DNA from: Cichorium intybus
Taxonomy: Eukaryota; Streptophyta; Magnoliopsida; Asterales; Asteraceae
Assembly: GCA_023525715.1 (NCBI GenBank)
Contig: CM042013.1
Coordinates: forward strand, 68,558,994 to 68,622,993
Direction: 5' to 3'
DNA length: 64,000 nt
Below the pieces are notes generated by a model that was not told the DNA's origin, did no database searches, and saw nothing but the letters and a program-made list of their open reading frames with translations. Each line of letters opens with the position of its first letter. Position 1 is the stretch's first letter. Below, piece after piece: positions 23,188 to 37,384 of this stretch. Made by a program: the position numbers and the translations under genes.

Positions 23188-25065
23188 TCACCATGGATTC
23201 TTCAAATGGTATTCAAGCAAGTAAAAAATCGAAGACATCTCCTCCTTGTCTACACATAAACTACCACCAGCAACAAAACCCATCACCTTGTTTTTAACTT
23301 CAATCCAACTACAACCAGGAACCTTCTTCACCCCTTCATCAGCCATAACTTTCCTAACCAACTCAGCCTCTTTCCACTTCCCCCTTACACAATACAAATT
23401 CGAAAGCACCACATAACTCATCTCACCTTCATGTTCCAACTTTTTCAACTCTCCCCCTAATTCTACCCCCAAATCTAACTCACCATATGCATAACAAGCT
23501 CCAAAAACAACCTCACTTGACTTAGCCATGTCACCATGTGTCTTTTTGTAACTTTTCACCATCTTTCTTGCTTCTTCCAAGTACCCTCCTCTTGCCAACA
23601 TATCCACCATGCATGCAACATGATCTAAATCGGGAGACATCCCATGTATCTCACTCATTGATTGGAAAATATCTCTTCCGATTTTTACAAGACCCAAGTG
23701 GCTACAAGTCATCAAGAGGCTTATAAAAGTTACTTTATCTGGTTTCAAACCTAATGTTGTCATTTCTTGATAAATCTTTAACGCTTTGTCACCCCAACCA
23801 TGTAGACCATAAGAAATCAACATTGTGTTCCATGAAACCAAATCTTTTTCGATTATATCATTGAAAGATTGGAAAGAACCATTAATGTCTCCACATTTTG
23901 CATACATGTTAACCAACCCATTTCCAACATAAGCATAAGAATGAAAACCATGGCGTATTGCAAGACTGTGAATCATTTTTCCATGCCCTAATGTTGCCAT
24001 GAGAGAACATGCATGTAAAACTGCTCCAAGAGAAAAATTATCAGGAAGGAGGTTGGTACGTATCATATTGACAAAAAAACGTATTCCTTCTTCAGCATTT
24101 CCGTTTCTAACATACCCTGATATCATTGAAGTCCATGAAATAACGTTTTTTTCGGGGGCGTTGTGAAATGCGATAAGGGCGTTTTGGGTATTTCCTATTT
24201 TCATTTGGGCATCAATTATTGCATTCCAAGAAACTTGAGTGAGAGTTTGAATGGACTCAAAGATTTTTGATACGTCGTTTGGAGTACTTAAATGCGCGTA
24301 GAAACTAAGAATTGAGTTGTTTGCTTCAACTGCAGAATTCCATCCTTTCTTAATAATAAAAGCATGAAACATGCAACCAATGTGATATTCTTGTGCTTCA
24401 GTAGCAGCATTCATGAGGGAACTAAATGTCCATTGATCTTGCTCACATGATTCCGTCATCATCTTATTGAATAAATTAACACAAGTTTTGACATTACCAT
24501 TTTGAGCATGACCAGCAATCATGGTATTCCAGGCAATGTTCACCTTATTCGGCATAGAATCAAAAACACTTTGGGCAACCTGAAATTGGTTGTTATGAAC
24601 ATAAGCAAACAGCAATGAACACCAAGAGACGTTGTTTTTAAACTTAATTTCTTCAAACACATCATGTGCACTACAAGGGTTCAAGCACTTGGCATACATA
24701 TCTATAAGTGAATTGTTCACCGGAAGTGAAGAAGAATAACCTGCAGAAACAATCATACCGTGGATCTTTTGTCCGTAGTGTAGCTTACAGGAGCCCGCAC
24801 AAGCACTCAAAGTTGCAGTGAACGAGTAATGATCAGGTTTGATGGTGTTAATTCCTGTCATTTGGTGGAAGAGTAAGAGAGCTTCTTGGTAAAGACCAAG
24901 ATGAGTATAGGAAGTGAGCATTGTGTTCCAGACGACTGTGTCTCTGTGGGGCATTTCATCGAACAGTTTCCGTGCACATGCAACTCTCCCTGATTTCGCA
25001 AGTGATGAAATTTTTGATGTGGTTTGAACCAAATATGATCCAATGCTATTGTTATACCACAACAT
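23188..25065 (-). CDS. PLS-class pentatricopeptide repeat protein with E-type C-terminus (At2g36980-like)
   Basis: A single uninterrupted 625-codon frame, intronless as usual for plant PPR genes. Helical repeats run through most of the protein, with typical strings such as ARKLFDEMPHRDTVVWNTML, NNSLIDMYAKC, SWTSMISGYVRNG and PDKVTFISLLMTCSHLGLV. The end (PGCSWIEVKNKVMGFVAG...) is an E/E+ motif; no DYW deaminase domain follows. Order and wording match Arabidopsis At2g36980, annotated as mitochondrial. PPR proteins bind organellar RNA, and E-class members often help C-to-U editing by recruiting a deaminase in trans; the target cannot be told from the sequence. The start at 25065 precedes the first repeat by about 20 residues, so targeting information is short and could lie further upstream. 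It looks functional. Confidence 0.93.
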   Translation of the reverse strand: MLWYNNSIGSYLVQTTSKISSLAKSGRVACARKLFDEMPHRDTVVWNTMLTSYTHLGLYQEALLLFHQMTGINTIKPDHYSFTATLSACAGSCKLHYGQKIHGMIVSAGYSSSLPVNNSLIDMYAKCLNPCSAHDVFEEIKFKNNVSWCSLLFAYVHNNQFQVAQSVFDSMPNKVNIAWNTMIAGHAQNGNVKTCVNLFNKMMTESCEQDQWTFSSLMNAATEAQEYHIGCMFHAFIIKKGWNSAVEANNSILSFYAHLSTPNDVSKIFESIQTLTQVSWNAIIDAQMKIGNTQNALIAFHNAPEKNVISWTSMISGYVRNGNAEEGIRFFVNMIRTNLLPDNFSLGAVLHACSLMATLGHGKMIHSLAIRHGFHSYAYVGNGLVNMYAKCGDINGSFQSFNDIIEKDLVSWNTMLISYGLHGWGDKALKIYQEMTTLGLKPDKVTFISLLMTCSHLGLVKIGRDIFQSMSEIHGMSPDLDHVACMVDMLARGGYLEEARKMVKSYKKTHGDMAKSSEVVFGACYAYGELDLGVELGGELKKLEHEGEMSYVVLSNLYCVRGKWKEAELVRKVMADEGVKKVPGCSWIEVKNKVMGFVAGGSLCVDKEEMSSIFYLLEYHLKNPW

Positions 25066-25500
25066 CGAGGACGACCCATTAACTTAGAGCTCAAATTATC
25101 TGGTCCGGGTGTCAGAAATTGTTTGTCATTGAATCTAAGAACAGCCAAGTGTGTTCACTTTCAGAACCTTGGGAGAATTTACTTTTGCCCTTCACTATCA
25201 GAGAATTTTCTTCGCGACGATACACTCCGAACTCCGACAGGTTGATTCAGATCAAGCATCGTGAGCAGTTGGGAGAAAATGTTAGCGACCCTGAAGACTT
25301 CCGCTGTCGTCGTTCGTTAAACTTGAGACCACATTCTTAGGTGTGCGTGGACTTTAATTTAGAAGTGATTAATAGGTTTGGATTTATAATGATCATTTGA
25401 ATTATTAATGTTAATATACTTTATTTGTATTTTCATAATGAAGGTAAAATAAATATACGTGTAAAAGCAAATAAGAAATAGTTATAAAGTTAAAACTTCG
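25066..25500. other. 5' flank of the PPR gene
   Basis: Contains the probable leader and promoter (minus orientation). No separate gene is seen. Confidence 0.4.
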
Positions 25501-25833
25501 ATATGGTCTTATCTTCCTGTCATTTGTCCCAACTGACAAGCAACTTGCTGATGTTTTCACAGTTGTTGGGTACTTGCGTAATCATCACAAAGACGTTGTT
25601 CGCAACCTGGGGTTATTGCCATACCCTCCGGCTTGAGGGGGGTGTGAATGTATATCACTTAGTTAGTTTAGTTAGATGTAACTGTCAAGGACAATTATGT
25701 ATTTTCTGTTATGTTAGTTAGTTGGGATTACCTAACTGTAGTTTGTATTTAAAGGAGACATGTAATTTTTTACTGAGTAATGAATCAATTGAGAATTCAT
25801 ACATTTCATTTGTTCATACTTCATACTATAACA
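25501..25833 (+). mobile_element. 3' end of a copia element: pol C-terminus remnant plus LTR
   Basis: A frame with FVPTDKQLADVFT is the usual last part of copia polyproteins. It is followed by a purine tract (TTGAGGGGGG) and a 191-bp LTR (25643-25833, TGTGAATG ... TATAACA). The rest of the element is missing, so it is a 5'-truncated copy. Confidence 0.75.
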
Positions 25834-26027
25834 AGAGTCAAGAGGTTTGATGGAACAATTTGTAGGTATCCATAAACGTTTTCTTTTTCTAATTCATTTT
25901 CTATCATCACATGTTGGGGATCCTCTCCTCTTAATTACTGTATTATGTCATAAAGCTTTTTATGCTTGTAGTAGTAGTGGTAGTGGTAATAATAATAACA
26001 ATACTAATAATAAGAAGAATATATGAA
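25834..26027. repeat. AT-rich spacer with trinucleotide-like repeats
   Basis: Around 25970-26017 there are imperfect GTAGTGGTAATAATAATA-type repeats. Nothing else is seen. Confidence 0.6.
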
Positions 26028-26581
26028 CGGGGCCGGTCCAAAAAAAATTTAGACCTGGGGCGAAAAAAAAATGGCCCTTGTTCAAAAACAATATTTTATT
26101 TGTAAAAAAAAAGTTTTTACCAACAATTTGAATCGAGACTTCTAATTAAAAAATGAAATCTGACTAAATAACTTAAAACTAGATATTCAATTTGTGGGAC
26201 TTGATTCGAAAAATTTCTAAACAAACTAAATTAGATTTAGCTATAGAATTAATTTTGTCAAAAAATAAACATCACTAAAATTCAAAAGGGAAAAGCACGT
26301 GCTAGGGGTCGATTTCTAACTAAATATCAGACAATAGAAATTTATATATAAAAAGAGGAAGGCTGGTTTGTTTGTCCATGGGTTCGAACACATGAGGTTT
26401 CGGAAAAAAGAAAAAAAAAAAGAGTTTCTTGCCATCTCCCATACTTGAAGATAATGCTGATGAAATGTGTGTTTATATTTTTATTATATATCAATATAAA
26501 CATATTAAGAAATTTTGGAACCCTACTTGCGCATGGGCCCTGGGCTGTCGCCAAGTTACCCTACCCATTGGGCCGGCCCTG
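26028..26581. mobile_element. hAT-type MITE (554 bp)
   Basis: Ends are CGGGGCCGGTCC on the left and GGCCGGCCCTG on the right, i.e. inverted copies of a CAGGGCCGG-type hAT terminus with one change. Flanks are TATATGAA (26020-26027) and TATAAGAA (26582-26589), an 8-bp target duplication with one mismatch, as expected for hAT. There is no transposase inside. Confidence 0.8.
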
Positions 26582-27190
26582 TATAAGAATATTGAGACAC
26601 TAATAGCAATAAAAAAATTTAGTATAGTAGTGATAAAATTGTAAACATCTTGGCCACTCCTCACCTGAAAAACAAATCACATTAGAAATACATATTCAAT
26701 AAATTTAAGAAATTGAAATATCATCTTTACGTTGTGGAAAAACATGGCATTTAAGTAAAACCCTTCTTTTTTAAATTCTCCAATTTATTACCGATGACTT
26801 TGAGCTTCAGTTTTCGTCAAAATAATACAGAAATTATGAGTTTCAAAATTTCATATGTATAACCGTAGCAGGTATTTAAAAAGGAATAAAAATACCTCAC
26901 TAATATTATGATAAAAAGAAAAAATAAGAAAAAATAACCTTGCTCTCACGAATAATGTAGACAGCCTCTTGTGAATCTTTATCGAGGGTAAGAAGTTATT
27001 CAAAGCTCATATTTTCCAAATTCTAACCAATCACCCAATCTTTGCCTAATTAACACACCCCACCAAGAAAAGAAAACCAATAACGTAATTTTAATTTTTG
27101 TATAGAACATTATGAATTAGTATAAATATACTAAATAAAAAATTGAAACTTCAGGAAGTAGGTTTCAAACTTTCAATTTTGGATACCTAA
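26582..27190. other. AT-rich spacer
   Basis: No gene, RNA or element end is recognised. Confidence 0.4.
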
Positions 27191-27443
27191 TTTGCTTGCT
27201 AAGATTTATGTTCCCTTCTTTTTGCTATCTCAGTTACTCTTGCATTTCGTGCATGTATAATCCTTTTGCAAAAGTGATGTTCATTGACAAGAGTTTGATT
27301 TATCTTAAAGAAAAGAAAGTAGTCAAAGGAAAGAGAAGTGTGGTCGATGGTTCTTATTCAAAAAAACATAAAAGGGAATTGGCATTTGAAAAATGATGAA
27401 CTTTTACTCTCGGCTATATTCAGTCCCCATCTACTAATACAAA

Positions 27444-30400
27444 TCAAATAATTGTAATTGTATAAAACAAATCAAAATATCAAAATAACTCTTTGATTAT
27501 AATTGGAAATATAATCTCAAAAACCAATTACAGTGTTTCTTACAATCTGTATTTTCATAGCTCGATAACACAGAATTTATATAAACTAGAAAGTGTTAAA
27601 GTATGAGACAAATTAAATCTCCACATTCCAATTTGTCCCCCTTTGATTGAGGTGATTGAACAGGAAACTTCCACTAGAAGCTTAGGATTCCAACAATCAC
27701 CCCCGAATCTCTAAGTCCTTCTAGAGACGTCTTTGTTCCCGATCAAGCTCCTCATTTCTTTGAACTTGGTTCGAGCCAATGGTTTTGTGAGAATGTCCGC
27801 CTTTTGTTCTACACCAGGAATGTACTCAACCTCCACTTGTTCGTTTTCAACACAATTACGAATGAAGTGAAACCTTGTGTGAATATGTTTACTTCTTCCG
27901 TGAAACACTGGATTCTTCGTTAGTTCGATAGCCGACTTGTTATCAATCCTAAGAACCACCTTATCTTGCACCTTGTTCATGATTTCTCCTAGCAAATCTT
28001 GAAGCCATATTGCTTGACAAGCAGCCGCGGTGGCTGCCATGAACTCTGCCTCACAAGATGATAAAGCAACGGTATCTTGCTTTTGCGAACACCAGGTTAT
28101 CGGAGATGACCCATAGTAGAAGATGTGACCAGTTGTGCTTCTTCCGTCATCTGGATCAACATTATGACTACTATCACTGTAACCAATAAGTCGTTTTTGT
28201 CACATCCTCTCGTACTTGATTCCATATCCCGTTGTTCCACGTAAGTACCTTAGGATGTGTTTGATTGCGTTACCATGTGATTCTCTTGGATTCTGCATAT
28301 ATCGGCTAATAACTCCAACCGCGTATGCCATATTGGGTCTTGTTTGCAAGAGATATCTAAGACATCCTACCACCTTTCGATATTGTGTCGGGTCGATTTT
28401 GGGTTCATCTTCGGCATTTGACAATTTTGTTCCTGGGTCTATCGGAATGTGGGTCGGATTGCAATCATGTAAACCGGCTTCCTTCAGAATGCGTTGTGCA
28501 TACGCTTCTTGGTTTATTGTAATCCCTGATTCATCCTGTTTGACTTCAATGCCCAGGTAGTAAGTTAATCTTCCAAGATCAGACATCTCGAAGTTCTTGG
28601 ACATGTCAAATTTGAACCTTTTGATCATGTTCAAATTTGTACCTGTAACAAATAAGTCATCAACATAAATTGCTAAAATTAGCAAGTTAGATCCTTCGTT
28701 CTTCCGGTACACCGATGGTTCTTTCATGCACTTGTGAAATTTCATTCCCTTCAAAATCCCATCAAGTTTCGTATTCCATGCTCTTGGTGCTTGTCTAAGG
28801 CCATATAATGCTTTTGAAAGACGATACACCTTGTGCTCTTCGCCTTTCCTTATGTAGCCTTCCGGTTGGAACACATAAACGGTTTCCTTCAACTCTCCAT
28901 GCAAGAAAGCCGTTTTGACATCCAAGTGGTGAAGTTCCCACCCATTAGCAGCGGCTCAGGCAATGAGAAACCTGATGGTTTCAATGCGAGCTACCGGAGC
29001 AAATACCTCTTGGAAATCAATACCAGGTTGTTGCACGTACCCTTTAGCAACCAACCTTGCCTTGTCTTTGTTTATGGTGCCATCTGCATTTTTCTTCAGC
29101 TTGTACACCCATTTGAGTCCAATTGCCTTCACCCCCATAGGCTTGTTCACGAGAGTCCACGTATTATTCTTGTTAATTGAATTGATTTCCGCATTCATGG
29201 CTTTAACCCACTCTGGTTCTTTCTTCGCCTCTTCAACCGATACCGGCTCGTAATTGGTTGTTAGGAGAAGTTCTTCTAGGTTGTTAAGATTAAGCACATA
29301 ATCTTGAAGTCAAATCGGAAGATTCCTTTGTCTCGTAGATCTTCGGTGTTGGGTATTGATGATCGGATTTGGTTGCTCATTCTCTTGAACCTGTACTCCG
29401 TCTTCAATTTCATGGTCTGATTCAATCGGTTCGGTATCGTTTCCTTGGTTGTTCGTTTCATTCTCCGGATATTCCTATGGAACTATGAATGACCCTGGTT
29501 CTTCATTTTTGGTACTTGCTTCTTTGACCCAATCCCACCATTTTGTCTTGTCAAAAATAACGTCTCGACTTACGATTATTTTTTGTGTAGCCGGGTTAAA
29601 AAGTCGATAAGCTTTCGTGCCCGGTTCAGAACCAAGATGTACTAGTGGTCTTGATCTTGCATCCAACTTCTTGAGATTCACTGGTTCAACTTTTGCATAT
29701 GCTAGACACCCAAAGATACGAACATTCTCTAGATTCGATTTTCTTTTATACAACTTCTCGTAAGGAGTTGTATCACCAAGTACTCTTGTGTAAACACGGT
29801 TGATCAGATTTGTGGAGTGTTTTACCGCTTCTCCCCATAAGTTATTTGGAACATGCATCGCCTTCATGATACTTCGTGTCATGTCCATTAGCGTTCGGTT
29901 TCTTCGTTCCACAATACCGTTTTGTTGTCGTGAATATGGGGCGGTAAGATGGCGTTTGATTCCATTTATATCACAAAAGGAATTAAATTCGAGCAAAGTA
30001 AACTCACCTCCTCGATCACTTCGAAACACCTTCAAAGACTTTCCGAGCTCATTCTCCGCCAAAGCTTTGAATTTCTTGAAGTGTAAAAACGCCTCACTTT
30101 TCTCTTTTAAGAGAAAAATCCACATATACCTTGAAAAATCATCAATTAATGTGAAAATGTACCGATTTTGACATATCGTTGACGGTGTGATCGGACCACA
30201 TAAGTCACCGTGAACGAGCTCCAAAGGTTGTGTCGCTTTGTACGTCGTCATTAATGGAAATGACTTTCTTGTTTGTTTGTCCACCAAACAAGATTCACAT
30301 AATTGATTGTCACTGTCAAGGTGTGGTAACCATTTGACGAGATTTTTCTTGGACATCTTTTTCAATGACTCGAAATTGATGTGCCCAAGTCTTGCATGCC

Positions 30401-32234
30401 AGCGCCATGTGTCTTCACTTAGTCTTGAATGAAGGCAATTCGGTTCTCCGGTAAGCAACTTTATTTTATAAAGTCGGTTTGGAGATCTTTGTACCTTCAT
30501 TAATAAGCAATTGTAGGCATCGTGCATCGTCAAATAATTGTCTTTCATCCGAATATCGCATCCGGCTTCAGTTGCTTGTCCGAGACTGAAAATATTATTT
30601 TTCAGATCCAGAATAAAATAAATCTCCGTTATCAATCGTTGTTGGCCTGATTTTCCTTGGAAAATTATTGAGCCTTTCCCTTTGATCGCGACACTCGAAT
30701 TATCGCCAAATTTTACTTTGCCGGTTATTCCTTCGTCGAGTTCGGAGAAAAATGAGCGATTTCCCGTCATGTGATTACTCGCTCCGTTGTCTAAATACCA
30801 CACATCATTTTCTTGTGAATTGTATTTAGAGGGTATCACCTTCGCTTCGTTCAAAAATACGGTATCGTGAAAAAATACGGTCTCATCGGCATCTTCTTGT
30901 TCGGCAAAATTCATTTCTTGAAATTTTTGAATTCTTTCCGGACATTTTGACGCGTAATGGCCCGATTTATCACATCGGTAGCAAATGATTTTTGATAAAT
31001 CTTTTTTCGAGTTGCGGTTTGAATCGGATTTCGAATTGGAATTGTTTCTGGGCTTATTTTTAAAAGAATTGGACTTATTTTTGGACCAAGATCCATTTCC
31101 GGATCCGGATCCACCTGACCCGAACCCGCTTCCTCCGCCCGACCCGGATTCTCTTTCACTTAACCCATCCGCCTTGCTGCTTCTTCCCCATTTCGACGAA
31201 CCCTCATCGTTCCTATCCCTTTCGGGATTTCTTCCGCCACTTCCTCCTTTCGAACTGCCGGCTCCTTCGATCGAACTACCACCGCCACGGGTGAACAAAA
31301 CTCGTTGTTGCTCTTCTCCAGCCTCTTCTCCCCGAATCCTCTCTTCGTAAGCTTTCAATCGGCCCACGTCTTCGAACCCGACCGACTTCAGATCGAGTAC
31401 CTGTTCCAACGAGGCGACGATCTGAATAAACTCCGATCGTGGCAGTGTTTTCAAGAACTTCTTGACGAGTTTAGACTCTTCTATCGTTTCTCCGAGGGCT
31501 GCTGATTTGGAGGCGATACCGGAAAACTTTCCGGCGTAGGAATCTATCGATTCGGTCTCTGTCATCTTGAGTCGATCAAAATCCGTCATTAAGGTTTGTA
31601 GCCTTGCTTCTTTCACTCTTTCAGCCCCCACGTTTCTTGATTTAATTGCATCCCAGAGTTTCTTTGCTGATTCTTGTTCACCGATTTGCATTATCAGGTT
31701 TTCTGGCAAAGATTGATATAGCAGTCACATGGCTAAGCAATCTTTTTCTTCATTTTGGTCAGTTCCTGGATCGATCACGATCCAGACCTTGTGGATTCGA
31801 AGCACAACCTTCATTTTCATCGCCCACACAGTGTAATTTGTGGGTGTGAGCATCAGACATGTGACATTGGATGAACCGATCAACTTCTCCCTCACCTGAG
31901 GAGTAGCACCTCCAGTATCATCGACATCTGACATCTCTTACGGGTATGATTTCACAGCTCCTTAATCACGAGCTCTGATACCAATTCAAGATAATAATTG
32001 TATAAAACAAATCAAATATCAAAATAACTCTTTGATTATAATTGGAAATATAATCTCAAAAACCAATTACAGTGTTTCTTACAATCTGTATTTTCATAGC
32101 TCGATAACACAAAATTTATATAAACTAGAAAGCGTTAAAGTATGAGACAAATTAAATCTCCACATTCCAATTTGTTCCCCTTTGATTGAGGTGATTGAAC
32201 AGGAAACTTCCACTAGAAACTTAGGATTCCAACA
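27444..32234 (-). mobile_element. Ty1/copia retrotransposon, near full length (4.8 kb), flanked by 28-bp direct repeats
   Basis: LTRs are 27444-27695 and 31986-32234. On the minus strand the 5' LTR is followed by a Met-tRNA-type primer site TTGGTATCAGAGC (31972-31984), and the 3' LTR is preceded by a purine tract (GGGGGTGAT). The LTR begins TGTTGGAATCC (minus) but ends TTGA rather than CA. A 28-bp direct repeat starting ATATTCAGTCCCC abuts both outer LTR edges (27416-27443 and 32235-32262). LTR copies differ at only a few positions, so it is younger than its neighbour. Confidence 0.9.
27711..31934 (-). pseudogene. Copia gag-pol polyprotein with five in-frame stops
   Basis: One frame of 1408 codons runs from 31934 to 27711, broken only by stops at 31725, 29475, 29310, 28956 and 28200. 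No frameshift is needed. Domain order: gag; zinc knuckle (CYRCDKSGHYASKCP); protease (YLDNGASNHM); GAG-pre-integrase (WHARLGHI); integrase (HGDLCGPI, FRSDRGGEF, ERRNRTL); reverse transcriptase (DVKTAFLHGEL, LAIYVDDLFV); RNase H. Active-site residues are present, but the stops mean it cannot make the full protein. The stop set is consistent with decay of a silenced copy, largely by point mutation. Confidence 0.9.
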
Positions 32235-32410
32235 ATATTCAGTCCCCATCTACTAATACAAAAAGGAACTCTCATGAGTAGAAACTTGCGAGGAAGTATG
32301 ATAATGCCCGTGGTGTAAGAAAAGTTTTGTCTTGGTTGATATATCTTGGACTTATTCATGTCTGAAGAGCTTTGGTATTCAGCGAATCAACTATACAAAG
32401 GACCTATACG

Positions 32411-32412
<2 letters not shown>

Positions 32413-32479
<67 letters not shown>
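32413..32479. repeat. (TA)n followed by (GA)n
   Basis: Microsatellite of the 3' LTR, with a short (GA)n at 32480-32495, directly before the MITE. Confidence 0.95.
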
Positions 32480-34629
<2,150 letters not shown>

Positions 34630-36117
34630 TATATATATATATATACTAGGTTATAAGCCCGTGTTCAACACGGGTTGACAATTTAATTTTATGCATAATA
34701 GGGATATTTACTTTGATTTTTTTGGTTTTTATATCACCTGATATGTATTTTCACATAATATGATAATGTATTTCGATTTAATTCGGTTAATAGGAACTTT
34801 TTTCGGTTTTAGATGTCAAATAAGGCCATGGCATATTCATGTGTCAACCAAAAACTGAAATTCTATTATTTCCCCTAAAAAATATGGATGGTAACAACTT
34901 CCAATAATTGCATACAAAACATCATTCAATATATGGTCCAATAAATTATCATCGACTATATATTATGATGAACAAGTAGGCTATTTAAGAAAACTTCAAA
35001 TTAAGACCATATTAAGGATTGTCACGCATGAACATGGGTAAGCATCTATCAACCTGCTCCTCCACCCATTGGAAACATGAAGACCCCATGTTGCTTAACC
35101 TAAATAGCATGCAAGATGGTAACGTGAAATCAACAAACACCAACATTATAGAAAGATAACAAATTTGCAATTAACATATTCTAACTTTGTTGGTCCTTTG
35201 AGGAATCAAACGCTAATTTTTAATGCATATGAAACCCGAAGACTTTGAAAAATCATACTGAAATGAAAATTAAATAACAAACATTTCAATAGCACATCAA
35301 AGGTGACCTATGTTAAACTTTCAAAAACCTTTATAGATTAAAGGTTGTGATCCATACTTTATAAACAATATTCCTTTAGGAATAGACAACAAATTTTTTA
35401 AAACATATTCAAATTTCTGAGTGGGACAATCGGAAAGATGTATTTCTATTTTATGACCTTATCCCCCGTAAAATGAAACACTCTCCTTTTTATGTTACCT
35501 AGGAAGATAAATATGATTATTAGACTTATAAACATATTAAATCTCTTTTATAGCATAGATGACAGGAAGCTTATATGGACAACTAACAGGAACATCACTC
35601 ATAACCGTGCAATCTAGTTGATTGCCAAATGAGGCTGGGGCAAAACTGAAAATTAAACTGTATTACTGAAAGAATTGGACACTGGCAAGAGTAATGTGGC
35701 AATGAGATGCATTCAGGAGGAATGGTTGAAATAGAGGCTAGAAGAGAGTATAAAAACAAAAATAACATGGGCTTTTAGCAATGAATTCACCTTTTGATAC
35801 GAGACATCCTCAAACTAAAATCATCCCTTTCGAACTCCTTCAGTTATAACAGCATGATGCAAGGAGAAAAATATTTCTAATGCTATGCATATGTGCTTGT
35901 GAGTTTCTTGAAAGAAAAGAAATGGGATAGCAGTCTTCAATTTGTTGAGATGCTCACCATTTTTTATGATAATACCTAGCATTAGAAACACAAACTTCTT
36001 GTAAGTAGAGACAATGTGGTGAAGCGTCATCTCATCGCCACTATCGGCTGAACCACCGCTACTAAAAATCATATTAATAATTAATCTCCAAAAGTTATAA
36101 AAAAAATTAATCTCCAA

Positions 36118-36470
36118 CCTTGCTTGCCCATAGAGCTATGCCAGCTAGACCAACACACGATGCCCATGTAACTGCGTGAGGAATTGTAAGACCTGAAGGT
36201 AATGGTCCGCTCATTGTTTGATTCATCAGTGCATCACTTTTAACTTCAAATACATGCGTATGAAACAGTTTAATTTATGTGTTTTTTCTTATTTGTTTAC
36301 TTTTTTTTATTGTTTGAAATTTTATAAAAGTTTAGGAACCCGGTTTAAGGTGTTGGTAGAGGCTGCTACCATCATGGTTCCAGCACATGTGTAACGAAGT
36401 CCTGCTAAGTCAACTGTACTACGACTTCCCAGAACATAACCGGCTCCAGAAGTAGCAACAACCAACATAT
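36118..36470 (-). pseudogene. COX10: Captured COX10 (protoheme IX farnesyltransferase) exons
   Basis: Two minus-strand exon pieces match consecutive parts of plant COX10: LVVATSGAGYVLGSRSTVDL and YTCAGTMMVAAS (about 36470-36338), then PLPSGLTIPHAVTWAS and VGLAGIALWASK (about 36210-36118). They are separated by non-coding sequence, as in genomic DNA, so intron-containing DNA was captured. COX10 makes heme O for cytochrome c oxidase in mitochondria; these pieces lack most of the enzyme and cannot be active. Confidence 0.85.
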
Positions 36471-36561
36471 GCCAAAAATATAAATTAGAGAGCAAAATCA
36501 GAGATATGTGAACCGTAAATGATGAAATTAACAACAAAAAAACTTGAATCCTGAGCAAGAT

Positions 36562-36864
36562 TTAAAGAACCTGTGTGAAACCAGTAGAGCAAGATTTGTG
36601 TACGCCCTCTTGGTGGTCAAAGATGGAGAGAAGAAGGTTTGCATAGTCCTCCGCCACCAATGAAGCGGCAGCAGCCTTCTTTTGCATCGCCGCCCGCTTA
36701 TTCTGTACCGATAACATCTCGTCACGACTTCCATCAGCAACCACAACATTGGGAGTCACTGTCACCTGTGGCGGAGGAGGCTTAACATCTACCCTGGGGA
36801 CAAGAACCTTTACCGTTCTCTTTCCATCTCTAATCAACCATGGCTCATCCAGAAACGCCTTCAT
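36562..36864 (-). pseudogene. Captured fragment of an unidentified host gene
   Basis: A 100-codon frame starts with ATG and is well structured: a basic start with DGKRTVKVLVPRVDV, a Pro/Val-rich linker, then VQNKRAAMQKKAAAASLVAE. It looks like the N-terminus of a real plant protein. I do not recognise the family. It lies upstream, in the same orientation, of the COX10 pieces, so a chimeric transcript is possible. Confidence 0.5.
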
Positions 36865-37226
36865 CCTATCAAGAGAAATAAAATCACAAAAACATAAAAT
36901 CTCACCTCTGTGATTTACGATGGGAGGAAGAGGCGATATCTAGGGTTCAAAAAGAAAACGGAAGATTTATATTGTTTCCTATAGGAATAAGGTATTCAAA
37001 TACATGGAATTCTCTTGTAACTGATTGTTTCCTAAACTACAGCTACATAATTGAAAAATCACATTGATTAAGGGATTGATTGAAGGTTTCCTAAAGCGTA
37101 TTAAGAAGAGGCAATTGGGCAGCTGAGCGAGATTGCCACGTGGCACTCTATGGAGCAGGGAATAAATAGGAAAAGTCATAAGGGAATGCCAAGTGGCAGG
37201 TTTTTTACTCTTTTATTAGAATAGGA

Positions 37227-37287
<61 letters not shown>

Positions 37288-37384
37288 ATTATCTAAAGGT
37301 CGTGGGCCTTGCACAAGAAATGGGCTAATATAAGTACATGTCGTCTAACATCCCCCACAGTTTAATCGGGAGGCCCATGAACGT

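Larger units (their letters stand above)
34646..37229 (-). mobile_element. Helitron (2.6 kb) carrying COX10 and other gene fragments
   Basis: On the minus strand it starts TCTTCCTATTCTAATAAAA (37229) after an A. It ends with a hairpin CCCGTGTTGAACACGGG and then CTAG (34649-34646) before a T. Insertion between A and T within (TA)n and absence of a target duplication fit Helitrons. There is no Rep/helicase gene, so it is non-autonomous. Confidence 0.88.

Noticed and set aside
30985..31350. Pro/Asp-rich plus-strand ORF
   Set aside because: Antisense of the Gly/Ser/Arg-rich gag linker of the minus-strand copia element.
35821..36117. 98-codon minus-strand ORF in the Helitron, with LGIIIK and LFFQ strings resembling the 231-515 gag-like frame
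   Set aside because: The resemblance is too short to support a call; it may be a further captured fragment but cannot be shown here.
36978..37200. Short minus-strand ORF near the Helitron 5' end
   Set aside because: No domain; lies in Helitron 5' subterminal sequence.
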